From: Paenibacillus_I sp035510375
GTDB taxonomy: Bacteria; Bacillota; Bacilli; Paenibacillales; Paenibacillaceae
Direction: 5' to 3' (one strand)
Assembly (NCBI RefSeq): GCF_035510375.1
Contig: NZ_DATKHG010000013.1
DNA length: 64,000 bases
Part shown: piece after piece, positions 36,385-45,103 of the stretch
How the letters are laid out: each line of letters begins with the position of its first letter
Position numbering within the stretch: position 1 is the first letter of the stretch
The notes under the pieces: model-generated
The model's input: the letters and a program-made list of their open reading frames with translations, nothing else
The model's database searches: none
What the model was told of the DNA's origin: nothing
Program-made: the position numbers and the translations under genes

Positions 36385-37293
36385 ATGGGAGCGAGCAAAG
36401 AGAACAAGCGCAGAAGAGAGGAACGCATACGCAGTCTGCTGGACCGGCCGCCCGAGGCTTATGGCCGCCCGCCCGCCGGAACGGTCGCGGATAACCGCCG
36501 GACCGAACCGGCGGAGCCGGGAAAGACCGCCGCCGGGCAAGGAATCCGCGCCGCGGAGCCCGATCCCGAAATCGAGTGGAAAAGGAAATCGAGGGAGTGG
36601 CTGCATGCGGTTCACGGCGGAGACCGGCAGGGAACCCGCGACGACGAATACCCTTCGGGACGCATGCCGGGAAGCGGCCGTCAATCGACCGGTTTTCTCC
36701 GCCGCCTGGTGCTGTCGGCGGTACTGTTCGGCGCGGTGTGGGGGCTGTTCCGGCTGGACATGCCGTGGGCCGAACCGGCGCGCGCATTCGTGATCGCCGC
36801 CTTGACCGAAGAGATGGATACCGCGGCCGTGGCGGCGTGGTACAGGGATACTTTTGCGGGAGCGCCCTCCTTCATTCCAAGCTTCGGAACGGCGGGAACG
36901 GAGAGCCGGAGCGTCGACGGAACGGTCCGCCTGCCGGTCGTGGCCCCGGTGCCCGGCGGATCGGTCGTGCGCAGCTTCGCGGAAACGCTGAACGGCGTCG
37001 AAATTTACGGGGCGGCGGACAGCGCGGTAAGGGCGATGGAAACCGGGCGGGTAAGCCGCGTATCGGCCGATGGAGCGGGAGGTGTCCGCGTCGTCATCCG
37101 GCACGCCGACAAAGTCGAATCCATATACGGCAAGCTGTTCGAGGCAACCGTTCAGGAAGGGGATTGGGTCGAAGCCGGGGACCGGATCGGCACGCTCGGA
37201 CGGGAGAAGGACGGCGCTTTCGGTTTGCTTTTTTTCTCCGTGCAGGTCGATGGAAAGGTTGTCGATCCGACGGATGTGGTTCCGCTTGATTAA
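36385..37293 (+). CDS. spoIVFA: SpoIVFA-like sporulation regulator (M23/LytM-like)
   Basis: A 302-residue protein with a charged cytoplasmic N-terminus, one membrane helix (about 110-130, LRRLVLSAVLFGAVWGLFRL) and a C-terminal degenerate M23 peptidase-like domain (GVEIYGAADSAVRAMETGRV, then GDRIGTLGREKDGAFGLLFF). In B. subtilis SpoIVFA holds SpoIVFB in an inactive complex with BofA until the signal from the forespore. ATG 36385 follows GGGAGGGA. It overlaps spoIVFB by 20 bases, so translation is coupled. Confidence 0.88.
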   Translation: MGASKENKRRREERIRSLLDRPPEAYGRPPAGTVADNRRTEPAEPGKTAAGQGIRAAEPDPEIEWKRKSREWLHAVHGGDRQGTRDDEYPSGRMPGSGRQSTGFLRRLVLSAVLFGAVWGLFRLDMPWAEPARAFVIAALTEEMDTAAVAAWYRDTFAGAPSFIPSFGTAGTESRSVDGTVRLPVVAPVPGGSVVRSFAETLNGVEIYGAADSAVRAMETGRVSRVSADGAGGVRVVIRHADKVESIYGKLFEATVQEGDWVEAGDRIGTLGREKDGAFGLLFFSVQVDGKVVDPTDVVPLD

Positions 37294-38164
37294 TTGGCTC
37301 GGCATCCGCTGGAACGTGCACCCGCTGTTCGTGCTGGTCATGCTCGGTTCGATCGTCACCGGTTATGTGGCGGAGCTTGTCGTCCTGTTCGCCATCGTGC
37401 TTGTCCATGAGCTGGGGCATGTCGCGGCGGCGAAAGCATTCGGCTGGCGCGTCCGCGAAATCAAGCTGCTGCCGTTCGGAGGCGTGGCGGAGACGGAGGA
37501 AGCGGGCACCGTGCCGGCGGCCCAGGAAGCGGCGGTCGCGGCGGCGGGACCGCTGCAGAACGTATGGATGGCTGCGGCGGCGTGGGCGCTGGGACGATGG
37601 GCCGGCTGGGATGAGGATTGGGCGGCCTACATCGCGCGGGCCAACGTGATGATCGGCCTTTTCAACCTGCTGCCCGTGCTTCCGCTCGACGGCGGGAAGC
37701 TGCTGCAGGCGGCGTTCAGCGGCGGCTTCCCATACCATCGGACGCTTCATTGGGGAGCGGCGCTCAGCCTTGCCTTCAGCGCGGGAATGGTCGCTTTTGC
37801 CTGCATCCCGCTGAATGAAGGCGGCGTTCAACTGAACCTTCTGGCCATCGGCCTCTTCCTGTTCGTTTCCAATTGGACGTACCGCCGCAATCTCCCTTTC
37901 GTATTTCTGCGGTTCCTGATGCACCGCGGCGCCGAGTCCGAAGCCCGCCGGGAGAAAGGGGCGCCGGCCGCGCCGATCGTCGTGACCGGACGGCAGACGG
38001 TAGGGGGCATTTTGCGGATGCTTCGGCGCGGCCGTTACCATTTGATCTATGTGACGGGCGAAGGCGGGAGGCTGCTCGGCGTGCTGCCGGAGGAGAGGGT
38101 GATCGAGCGCTACCTTGAGGTGGGGAGACAGGGCGCGACGCTCGCGGAGCTTTTCCCGACGTAG
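37274..38164 (+). CDS. spoIVFB: Intramembrane metalloprotease SpoIVFB (pro-sigma-K processing)
   Basis: A 296-residue site-2-protease. The zinc motif is LVHELGHV, and the second ligand region is NLLPVLPLDGGKLLQA with the conserved Asp. About five membrane segments span residues 1-200. The C-terminal part (VVTGRQTVGGILRMLRRGRY) looks like the single CBS domain of SpoIVFB. It would cleave pro-sigma-K in the outer forespore membrane. ATG 37274 is chosen because it begins MWFRLINWLGIRWNVHPLF, the expected family start; the longer frame is only overlap with spoIVFA. Confidence 0.93.
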   Translation: MWFRLINWLGIRWNVHPLFVLVMLGSIVTGYVAELVVLFAIVLVHELGHVAAAKAFGWRVREIKLLPFGGVAETEEAGTVPAAQEAAVAAAGPLQNVWMAAAAWALGRWAGWDEDWAAYIARANVMIGLFNLLPVLPLDGGKLLQAAFSGGFPYHRTLHWGAALSLAFSAGMVAFACIPLNEGGVQLNLLAIGLFLFVSNWTYRRNLPFVFLRFLMHRGAESEARREKGAPAAPIVVTGRQTVGGILRMLRRGRYHLIYVTGEGGRLLGVLPEERVIERYLEVGRQGATLAELFPT

Positions 38165-38250
38165 GCTTTCCTGTCCTTTGGTTATCATGTAGAATGTTAT
38201 CATATAAAATAAAAGCCAGAAAACGCGCATCCGGCAGGTGACGGTCGACA

Positions 38251-39510
38251 ATGAAGCTGAGGTTGGTGCATGTCGAGGAGCAAACGATCGAAACGGCGGT
38301 CCTGTCGGACGGCCGTCTTTTGGAGTACCGCCGGGAGGCGTCGTCAGGCGGCCAGACGGCGGGGAACATCTACAAAGGCAAAGTGGTCAATGTGCTCCCG
38401 GGCATGCAGGCGGCGTTCGTCGATATCGGACAAGGCAAGAACGCGTTCCTCTACATCGACGAGGTGCTTCATCCGAATTTGGAGCGGCAGCCGCGGGACA
38501 AGCCGTCCATCGCCGGGCTGCTGCGCGCCGGACAGGAGCTGCCGGTGCAGGTCGTGAAGGAGCCGCTGGGCGGCAAGGGAGCGCGCGTAACGACGCATTA
38601 TTCGCTGCCCGGCCGTTTCCTCGTCTACATGCCGCATGCGGACTATGTGGGCGTATCCAAAAAAATCGGGACGGAAGCGGAACGAACCCGTCTCAGGCAA
38701 GCGGGGGAGGAAATCCGTCAGGCGCGCGAAGGCATCATTCTGCGGACGGCGGCCGAAGGCGAAAGTCTCCGGTCGCTCGGCAAGGACGCGGCGTATTTGC
38801 GCGAGCTGTGGCAAAGCATTGCGGAGAAGGCGGAGCGGGCGTGCGCTCCGAGCGAGCTTCACCGGGAAGCCGGGTTGATGCAGCGGATCGTAAGGGACAT
38901 GCTGGACGTGGAGACGGACCGGATCTGGATTGACGACGAGCGGGCTTTGGCCGAGGCGCGCGCCATGATGAAGGAAACGGCGCCCGCTATGGAATCGAAG
39001 CTTAGCCTGTATTCACCCGCAGGCCGGCAGCCGTTGTTTGAGGCGTACGCCGTCCACGCGCAGCTCGAGAAGGCGTTCGCCCGCCGGATTCGGCTGGCGA
39101 GCGGGGCCGATCTCGCCTGGGACCAAACCGAGGCGCTGACGGTTATCGACGTGAACACGGGCAGATATACCGGCTCCACCGGTCTTGAGGAAACCGTCTT
39201 TCATACCAATATGGAAGCGGCCGAGGAGATCGCCCGGCTGCTCCGGCTGCGCGATGCGGGAGGCATCGTCATCGTCGATTTCATCGATATGGCGGAAGCC
39301 GCGCACCGCGACCGCGTGATGGAGCGGCTGGAGCAGCTGGTGCGCAAGGACCGGACGAAATGCCATGTGGTCGGCTGGACGAAGCTCGGGCTGCTGGAGC
39401 TCACCCGCAAAAAGGTGCGCGAGGATGCCGCCGGCCGGCTGTACGAGCCGTGTGCCGCGTGCCGAGGCAGCGGCCGGATCTATGTGGGAATGCCGCCGGC
39501 CGGGCGGTAA
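38251..39510 (+). CDS. rng: Ribonuclease G/E family endoribonuclease
   Basis: A 419-residue RNase G/E-type enzyme. It has an S1-like RNA-binding region (GNIYKGKVVNVLPGMQAAFV, then FLYIDEVL), the catalytic DNase I-like part with metal-binding Asp in VIDVNTGRY and VDFIDM, and the zinc-link end PCAACRGSGR. B. subtilis lacks RNase E/G, but the gene occurs beside rplU in many Paenibacillus and clostridia. It starts 86 bases after spoIVFB and is followed by the separate L21 promoter. Confidence 0.94.
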   Translation: MKLRLVHVEEQTIETAVLSDGRLLEYRREASSGGQTAGNIYKGKVVNVLPGMQAAFVDIGQGKNAFLYIDEVLHPNLERQPRDKPSIAGLLRAGQELPVQVVKEPLGGKGARVTTHYSLPGRFLVYMPHADYVGVSKKIGTEAERTRLRQAGEEIRQAREGIILRTAAEGESLRSLGKDAAYLRELWQSIAEKAERACAPSELHREAGLMQRIVRDMLDVETDRIWIDDERALAEARAMMKETAPAMESKLSLYSPAGRQPLFEAYAVHAQLEKAFARRIRLASGADLAWDQTEALTVIDVNTGRYTGSTGLEETVFHTNMEAAEEIARLLRLRDAGGIVIVDFIDMAEAAHRDRVMERLEQLVRKDRTKCHVVGWTKLGLLELTRKKVREDAAGRLYEPCAACRGSGRIYVGMPPAGR

Positions 39511-39541
39511 GCATTGGATGACGGGGAATGCGGCAGCTATC

Positions 39542-39570
39542 TTGAATCGGCCCGTCAAGTGTGCTATAAT
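39542..39570 (+). promoter_or_regulatory. Promoter of rplU-prp-rpmA
   Basis: TTGAAT and TATAAT are separated by 17 bases, and TGC directly precedes the -10 box as an extended element. Confidence 0.88.
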
Positions 39571-39576
39571 CTTGCA

Positions 39577-39690
39577 GTGTGTGTTTAGTGCTTGTCGCTA
39601 TGCATGCTACAACCGCTCCGAACGGGTATCGAAGCGCGGCCGGTCATTCGGTTGCCACCCGGGTCAGGCGAGTCTTAGACATGAGGAGGT
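39577..39690 (+). promoter_or_regulatory. Ribosomal protein L21 leader
   Basis: The 5' untranslated region shows the conserved landmarks of the Firmicute L21 leader: GGGTATCGAA (39624 onward), a CGGCCGG...CGGTTGCC helix, GGGTCAGGCGAGTCTTAGAC just before the ribosome site, and GAGGAGG. L21 or a partner is thought to bind it for feedback control. The landmarks are recalled and were not run against a model. Confidence 0.8.
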
Positions 39691-39699
39691 GCACCATCC

Positions 39700-40011
39700 A
39701 TGTACGCAATCATCGAAACAGGCGGCAAGCAGTACAAGGTTCAGGAAGGCGACGTCATCTACATCGAGAAGCTGGGCTTGAACGAAGGCGACAGCGTAAC
39801 GTTCGATCGCGTTCTGGCCGTATCCAAGGCTGACGGCCTCGTAACCGGATCCCCGCTCGTAGCGGGCGCGAAGGTTTCCGGCAAAGTCGAGAAGGAAGGC
39901 AAAGGCGCGAAGATCATCGTTTACAAATACAAAGCCAAGAAGAACTACCGCCGCAAGCAAGGCCATCGTCAGCCGTACACGAAAGTGACGATCGGCGCAA
40001 TTGAGGCGTAA
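39700..40011 (+). CDS. rplU: 50S ribosomal protein L21
   Basis: A 103-residue ribosomal protein starting MYAIIETGGKQYKVQEGDVI, with the basic end KKNYRRKQGHRQPYTKVTIG. Length and sequence are typical. It heads rplU-prp-rpmA under the L21 leader. Confidence 0.98.
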   Translation: MYAIIETGGKQYKVQEGDVIYIEKLGLNEGDSVTFDRVLAVSKADGLVTGSPLVAGAKVSGKVEKEGKGAKIIVYKYKAKKNYRRKQGHRQPYTKVTIGAIEA

Positions 40012-40023
40012 GAGGGTTGCGGG

Positions 40024-40359
40024 ATGATTACCGTCACGTTAACCCGGCGGACCGCGGACCGCGCCATCGTATCGTTTGCCGTCGAAGGCCACGCGAGATT
40101 CGCGAAGCCGGGCAAAGATATCGTGTGCGCGGGCGTGTCCGCCGTCACCGTCGGCACGGTCAACGCGATCGAGTCGCTGGCCGGCCTGCAGCTGCCCGCC
40201 GCCATGCGGAACGGCTGGCTGCAATCGGAAATTCCGGAGACGGGAGATCCGGCCAAGGACGACCGGGTTCAGCTGCTGCTCGAATCGATGGTCGTCATGC
40301 TGGGAACAATCAGTCAATCTTACGGCAAGTATGTCGTTATGCGCGAAATCATGCTTTAA
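40024..40359 (+). CDS. prp: Ribosomal-processing cysteine protease Prp (YsxB)
   Basis: A 111-residue cysteine protease that trims the N-terminal extension of ribosomal protein L27. The catalytic pair fits His23 (VEGHARFA) and Cys35 (DIVCAGVS). It lies between rplU and rpmA, the conserved order in Firmicutes, and the neighbouring L27 carries the extension it needs. Confidence 0.94.
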   Translation: MITVTLTRRTADRAIVSFAVEGHARFAKPGKDIVCAGVSAVTVGTVNAIESLAGLQLPAAMRNGWLQSEIPETGDPAKDDRVQLLLESMVVMLGTISQSYGKYVVMREIML

Positions 40360-40376
40360 AGAAGGAGGAGAACACC

Positions 40377-40688
40377 ATGTTGAAGCTGAATCTTCAGTTG
40401 TTCGCGTCGAAGAAGGGCGTAGGCTCGACGAAGAACGGCCGCGACAGCCATTCGAAGCGTCTCGGCGCGAAGCGTGCGGACGGCCAGGTCGTAACGGCCG
40501 GCAGCATCCTTTTCCGCCAGCGCGGCACGAAAATTCATCCGGGCAGCAACGTCGGCATCGGCAAGGACGACACGCTCTTCGCAAAAGTCGAAGGCGTCGT
40601 GAAGTTCGAGCGTTGGGGCCGCGACCGCAAAAAGGTCAGCGTGTACCCGGTTGACGCGGCGCCTGTCGCCGCAGCAGTCGAAGCTTAA
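40377..40688 (+). CDS. rpmA: 50S ribosomal protein L27 with Prp-cleaved N-terminal extension
   Basis: A 103-residue L27 starting MLKLNLQLFASKKGVGSTKN. The first nine residues form the Firmicute extension; by analogy with Staphylococcus, Prp cuts after Phe9 to expose ASKKG, which reaches the peptidyl-transferase centre. The start ATG follows GGAGGAG. A strong terminator follows. Confidence 0.97.
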   Translation: MLKLNLQLFASKKGVGSTKNGRDSHSKRLGAKRADGQVVTAGSILFRQRGTKIHPGSNVGIGKDDTLFAKVEGVVKFERWGRDRKKVSVYPVDAAPVAAAVEA

Positions 40689-40700
40689 GATCGCATCATT

Positions 40701-40729
40701 CCCGGCCTGGCGACAGGCCGGGTTTTTTT
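40701..40729 (+). terminator. Intrinsic terminator of rplU-prp-rpmA
   Basis: A perfect 9-base stem (CCCGGCCTG / CAGGCCGGG) with loop GCGA is followed by seven T. Confidence 0.95.
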
Positions 40730-40830
40730 GGTTTTGCGGTCCTTGCGGCGCCACGGGAAGGGAACCGGAATACGCTGCGGAGCAAATCGCCCGCTTTTTG
40801 GGCGTAAGCCGTGAACTTTTGGGCATGGCA

Positions 40831-40839
40831 TGCTATACT
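40831..40839 (+). promoter_or_regulatory. Candidate extended -10 promoter of spo0B-obgE
   Basis: TGC followed by TATACT lies 43 bases before the spo0B ATG, with no clear -35 box. It is the only promoter-like element between the rpmA terminator and spo0B. Confidence 0.45.
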
Positions 40840-40882
40840 GGTTGAGGGTTTAGGCGATGTTGAACGGAGAGAGGACATTTTC

Positions 40883-41620
40883 ATGAATCGTTGGCGGACG
40901 ATACGATATTACGCGGCCGGCTCGGTGCTGCTGCCGATCGCCGCGGTATGGTTTTGGCGGGAACAGCTGTGGCCTGCCGGGGCGCTGCTGCTATGGTTGA
41001 CGGCGGCTGCCGCGATCTGGATTATAGCCGACCGGAAAGAGCAGGCACTGCGCTCGGAACGGGCGCAGGCCGCGCTTGAGACGAAGGCGATCCGGATGCT
41101 GAATCACCACAGGCACGATTGGATGAACGAGCTCCAGGTGTTGTACGGGTACATCCGGATGAACAAGCCGGATAAAACGGTCGAATGCTTGGAGAAAATA
41201 AGGGAAGCTATGACAGCGGAAAGCCGGATCGCGAAGCTGGGCATCCCGTCCTTCATCCTGTTCGTGCAATCGTTCCGGACGGTGACGAACGCGATGCAAC
41301 TGCAAGTCGATGTTGCCGACGACGTGAATTTGGCCGAGCTTCCCTTGAACGGCGAGAAGGTTGCGGATACGTTGACGGATCTGATCAATGCCTACCGTTT
41401 CGGCGTGAAGCCGGGCGGCGGCGATGCGGCCCGTTTGACGGTCGGCCTGCACCGCAATGAAACGGCTCTGCTCATCGATCTGCGGTTCGAGGGTGAGCTT
41501 CTTAACGCGCAGGAACTATACGCCAAATGCAGGCAGCGGGTGAAGAAATCGCCGCTGTATGCGGACCGGCTGGAACCGGATATGTTGACGGCGGCGCTGC
41601 GCGCCGATTTGAGCCGGTGA
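40883..41620 (+). CDS. spo0B: Spo0B-like sporulation phosphotransferase with N-terminal membrane helices
   Basis: A 245-residue protein. Residues 11-26 and 32-49 form two hydrophobic helices, which B. subtilis Spo0B lacks. The phosphotransfer segment is NHHRHDWMNELQVLYGYIRM with the likely phospho-accepting His78, and the rest resembles the Spo0B-type degenerate kinase domain. It would pass phosphate from Spo0F to Spo0A. Its place before obgE matches B. subtilis. ATG 40883 follows GGAGAGAGGA. The membrane anchoring is worth noting, because the same domain type also occurs in membrane sensor kinases. Confidence 0.85.
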   Translation: MNRWRTIRYYAAGSVLLPIAAVWFWREQLWPAGALLLWLTAAAAIWIIADRKEQALRSERAQAALETKAIRMLNHHRHDWMNELQVLYGYIRMNKPDKTVECLEKIREAMTAESRIAKLGIPSFILFVQSFRTVTNAMQLQVDVADDVNLAELPLNGEKVADTLTDLINAYRFGVKPGGGDAARLTVGLHRNETALLIDLRFEGELLNAQELYAKCRQRVKKSPLYADRLEPDMLTAALRADLSR

Positions 41621-41633
41621 ACGGAGGAGCAAC

Positions 41634-42956
41634 ATGTTTGTTGATAAAGCGAAAATATTCGTTAAAGGCGGGGACGGCGGAGACGGACTCATCTCGTTCA
41701 GGCGGGAGCTGTACGTTCCGGAGGGCGGGCCGGCCGGCGGCGACGGCGGCAGAGGCGGCGACGTCATATTTCGGGTGGATGAAGGCTTGCGCACGCTCGT
41801 CGATTTCCGCTACCAGAAGCATTTCAAGGCTCCGCGCGGCGAGAAGGGCAAAGTGAAAGGCATGCACGGCGCCGGCGCGGAGGATATGATCGTCCGCATT
41901 CCGCCGGGCACGGTCATCATCGATGACGATACGCAGGAGGTCATCGCCGATATGACCCGCCACGGGCAAGAAGTAATCGTGGCCAAGGGCGGACGCGGCG
42001 GACGCGGCAATATCCGGTTCGCCACGGCCAACAACCCCGCGCCTTACATCGCGGAGAACGGCGAGGAAGGCGAGGAGCGCTGGGTGGTGCTCGAGCTGAA
42101 GGTGATGGCCGATGTCGGGCTTGTCGGCTTCCCGAGCGTCGGCAAATCAACGCTGCTCTCGGTCGTATCCGCGGCGAAGCCGAAGATCGGCGCCTATCAT
42201 TTCACGACGATTACGCCGAACCTGGGCGTCGTGGACGTGGGCGACGGCCGCAGCTTCGTTATGGCCGACTTGCCGGGGCTGATCGAGGGCGCCGCCGAGG
42301 GCGTCGGGCTTGGGCATGAATTTCTGCGCCATGTCGAGCGGACCCGCGTCATTATCCATGTCGTGGATATGGCCGGCACCGAGGGGCGGGACCCGTTCGA
42401 GGATTGGGTGAAGATCAACGACGAGCTCGTGAAATATAACGCAAAGCTGGCGGAACGCCCGCAGATCGTCGCGGCCAACAAGATGGACATGCCGGATGCG
42501 GACGATCAGCTCGAGCTGTTCAAGCAGCAGCTTGGGGAGCTGCAGGACGGCAAGGAATATGAAATCGTTCCGATCTCGTCGCTTACGAAAAGCGGGATTC
42601 GGGAGCTGCTCTACAAGGCGGCCGACCTGCTGGACGCCATGCCGGAGGCGCCGGCGCTCGAAGAAGTGCCGGAGATTGAGGAGCGCAAGGTGTACCGGTA
42701 CGAGAAGAAGGATGAGGACGAGTTCTCCATCCGCAAGCAACAGGGCGTCTACATCGTCGAGAGCCCAAGCATCGAGCGGTTCATTAAACGGACGAACCTG
42801 ACCTCGTACGACGCCGTTATGCGCTTCGCCCGCGTGATGCGCAACATGGGCGTTGACAAGGCGCTGCGGAAGGAAGGGGCGAAGGACGGCGATCTCGTGC
42901 AGATCGGCGACTACAGCTTTGAGTTTTTTGAGGGCGCGGATTATTACTTTGAATAG
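41634..42956 (+). CDS. obgE: Obg GTPase
   Basis: A 440-residue GTPase with roles in ribosome assembly, stress response and sporulation onset. It has the glycine-rich Obg fold (KGGDGGDGLISFRRELYVPE), the GTPase domain with G1 GFPSVGKS (165-172), DLPGLIEGA and ANKMDMPD, and the C-terminal OCT domain (about 360-430). It starts 13 bases after spo0B. In B. subtilis pheB follows; here the accessory block intervenes. Confidence 0.97.
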   Translation: MFVDKAKIFVKGGDGGDGLISFRRELYVPEGGPAGGDGGRGGDVIFRVDEGLRTLVDFRYQKHFKAPRGEKGKVKGMHGAGAEDMIVRIPPGTVIIDDDTQEVIADMTRHGQEVIVAKGGRGGRGNIRFATANNPAPYIAENGEEGEERWVVLELKVMADVGLVGFPSVGKSTLLSVVSAAKPKIGAYHFTTITPNLGVVDVGDGRSFVMADLPGLIEGAAEGVGLGHEFLRHVERTRVIIHVVDMAGTEGRDPFEDWVKINDELVKYNAKLAERPQIVAANKMDMPDADDQLELFKQQLGELQDGKEYEIVPISSLTKSGIRELLYKAADLLDAMPEAPALEEVPEIEERKVYRYEKKDEDEFSIRKQQGVYIVESPSIERFIKRTNLTSYDAVMRFARVMRNMGVDKALRKEGAKDGDLVQIGDYSFEFFEGADYYFE

Positions 42957-43292
42957 GGGCTGCGGTTAGGGCTCCGGTTGGGGCTCCGGTTTTTCGGGTG
43001 CTTCGCTCCGTTTCGCGTCCGTTTCCTGATTCACTAAGCCCCCATAAGGTGGAAACGGCCGCAAACAAGTCGCTCTTCCCCCGAACAACCTCCGCAGCAG
43101 GTTGGGGATCATACAAGATTCGCCTCCTTGGTTGGAAATGATCCAAGCAATCGACCTATTTCCGCTGGAAGGCGGGTTTAGGCTGGAAAGTGTTCAACGA
43201 AATTGACCGCTTTCTCCTTAAAACCTTCAGTACTGCTTCATTCGACTGGAGAGAATGCAATCTAGGAGTCTGACCGACGACATGATTACGGA

Positions 43293-43324
43293 GTCGCATC
43301 CCTTGCGGATGCGTGGATTGAAAT
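43293..43324 (+). CRISPR. Solitary type I-C-like CRISPR repeat
   Basis: A 32-base unit starts GTCGCATCC, has a short palindrome GCATCC-CTTGC-GGATGC, and ends GCGTGGATTGAAAT, the sequence and length pattern of type I-C repeats as known from Bacillus halodurans. No second copy is found at spacer distance on either side, and no cas gene is in the window. It is a relic or orphan unit, not an array. Confidence 0.7.
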
Positions 43325-43506
43325 ACCGCTCCTTCCGTGCCGACCTAGCCGGCCCCTCACTTCCTGTACGTTACGCCGGATATGGCTAACCTCATCGCTC
43401 CCTTTTCTTCCTTCGCGTCATGAATCGTAAAAATCCGCCTGCTGCTCACCTCCGAAGCACAGACGTTGCATCAACCTGGAGAAGTAGTATCGTCATCGCT
43501 GTAATT

Positions 43507-43528
43507 GGACGCCGCGAGGCGTCCTTTT
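43507..43528 (+). terminator. Small intrinsic terminator in the junction
   Basis: Stem GGACGCC / GGCGTCC with loop GCGA is followed by TTTT. A second hairpin CTGTTGA / TCAACAG (43532-43550) follows directly. No intact gene ends here, so they may belong to a lost element. Confidence 0.6.
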
Positions 43529-43974
43529 AGTCTGTTGATAAACTCAACAGGCTTTCTTCATGTTTATTTACTTTACCTAATTCACCGCGTTAATTATCCC
43601 TCTATCTCCCCCCGATCACCCCATACCGAAACCCCAACCAATGTTCCTTCTTCCAGCCTATCCCTTTCACAACCGAAATTCGGCAAGCAACTCAGCAGCT
43701 TCCGGCAAATAATCAAAACATTTAACCTGGTTGTCATGTTTTTCAACCTAAATCAGTCCGTGGGCCATTATATAATCAACACGTACCCAACAAGACATGA
43801 CATCCCAGACGTGCAAGTTCGGGAAGGAGGGACCGGGGGAAAAGCTTGGGAAGACTGAAGCAACGCGCTCCTAATAAACGCAAGCCGCTGTAAGAACTCG
43901 ATTTTCTGCAACAAAGGAATGCAGTATCATTGCTGTAAAATCAATTCAGCCATGGGAGGGAGTCAACAGACACT

Positions 43975-45033
43975 ATGAAAAAGAAAAGCTTATCCATCAT
44001 CGTCACCACCGTGTTGGCATTCGCGCTCGTCATCACCGGATGCGGAAAATCGAACAACGATTCCGCAGCCTCCAACACAGCGCCGTCGACAAGCGACAGT
44101 GCAAATTCGTCCGCTAACGAAAGCGCTGCACCGGCAGGATCCTATGAATATAAAACGAAGGCGGAAGGAGATATCGTGATCGGTTTCTCGCAAGCGGTCA
44201 TGAACCATCCGTTCCGTATTGCCAACGTGGAATCCGCGAAGAAAACCGCCGCCGAGCTCGGCATCGAACTGATCGTAACCGATGGCCAAGGCGACGTGAA
44301 TAAAGAAATCTCCAACATCGAGAGCCTGATCGCACGCAAAGTCGACGCGATCATCGTGTCCAGCCTTTCCGGCAAAGCGATCTACCCGGCGTACAAGCAA
44401 GTTGCCGAAGCCAAAATCCCGCTGATCATTGCCGCTTCCGGCGTACCGGACGACGAGAGCATCCCTTATGTCAGCTACGTAGCAACGGACGAAGTTTCCA
44501 TGGGTCAGCAAGCTGCCCAATATATCGCGAAGATGCTGGGCAACAAAGGCAACATCGTCGTCATCGACGGCGTGCCGGAATCCACGAATTCCGAACTTCG
44601 ACGCCAAGGCTTCATGCCTGAGATCGCGAAGTTCGCGGACATCGAAGTCGTCGCTCAACAATCCGGCGACTGGCTCCGCTTGCCGGCTATGCAAGTGATG
44701 ACGAATATCCTTCAAGCCAACGACAAGATCGACGTCGTATTCGCACAGAACGACGAAATGGGCTTCGGCGCTCTGGAAGCGATCAAAAAAGCCGGCCGCG
44801 AAAAAGAAATCAAAGTCGTCGGCATGGATGCCCAGAAAGAAGCGCTCGAGCTTGTGAAAAACAGCGACAACTATGTCATGACCGTGAAAAACGAATGGTC
44901 TCTCGACACCGCCGTTAAATTGGCTGTTGACGCCGTCCGCGGCAAGCCGATTGAGAAGCGCGTCGTGCTGGATTCCCCGGTTATCGACAAGTCCAATATT
45001 GACGAGTACTACGACCCGAACTCCATTTTCTAA
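43975..45033 (+). CDS. Ribose-type (RbsB-like) solute-binding lipoprotein
   Basis: A 352-residue extracellular binding protein with a lipoprotein signal (lipobox VITGC, Cys23) and a Ser/Asn/Ala-rich tether. The mature domain is a periplasmic-binding-protein type 1 fold (IVIGFSQAVMNHPFRIANVE, then VDAIIVSSLSGKAIYPAYKQ, then VVFAQNDEMGFGALEAIKKA). It is the receptor of the importer encoded downstream. The substrate is unknown; family members bind pentoses, hexoses, autoinducer-2 and other small molecules. It heads the cluster behind a GGGAGGGAG site. Confidence 0.92.
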   Translation: MKKKSLSIIVTTVLAFALVITGCGKSNNDSAASNTAPSTSDSANSSANESAAPAGSYEYKTKAEGDIVIGFSQAVMNHPFRIANVESAKKTAAELGIELIVTDGQGDVNKEISNIESLIARKVDAIIVSSLSGKAIYPAYKQVAEAKIPLIIAASGVPDDESIPYVSYVATDEVSMGQQAAQYIAKMLGNKGNIVVIDGVPESTNSELRRQGFMPEIAKFADIEVVAQQSGDWLRLPAMQVMTNILQANDKIDVVFAQNDEMGFGALEAIKKAGREKEIKVVGMDAQKEALELVKNSDNYVMTVKNEWSLDTAVKLAVDAVRGKPIEKRVVLDSPVIDKSNIDEYYDPNSIF

Positions 45034-45103
45034 GCCGAACAAAGCACGTCGCACGACCGCACGAAGAACCAAGCTATTTCACAAAGATATTGGAGGTAAT
45101 CAC

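Larger units (their letters stand above)
42957..43974 (+). other. Gene-free 1-kb junction at the left edge of the accessory block
   Basis: No convincing gene is seen; the open frames here (for example 43505-43858) lack conserved features and natural codon use. The stretch contains two direct GGGCTCCGGTT copies just after obgE, an inverted repeat GGATCAT...ATGATCC (about 43106-43142), a single CRISPR-type repeat (43293-43324), two hairpins (43507-43550), and a TATAAT (43771-43776) without a good -35 that could serve the binding-protein gene. Confidence 0.6.

Noticed and set aside
43293..43324. A full CRISPR array around the single repeat
   Set aside because: No second repeat is present at spacer distance (30-40 bases) upstream or downstream, and no cas gene is in the window.
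43505..43858. Open frame of 117 codons in the obgE downstream junction
   Set aside because: It starts in a terminator hairpin, has unusual composition, no ribosome site and no recognisable domain.
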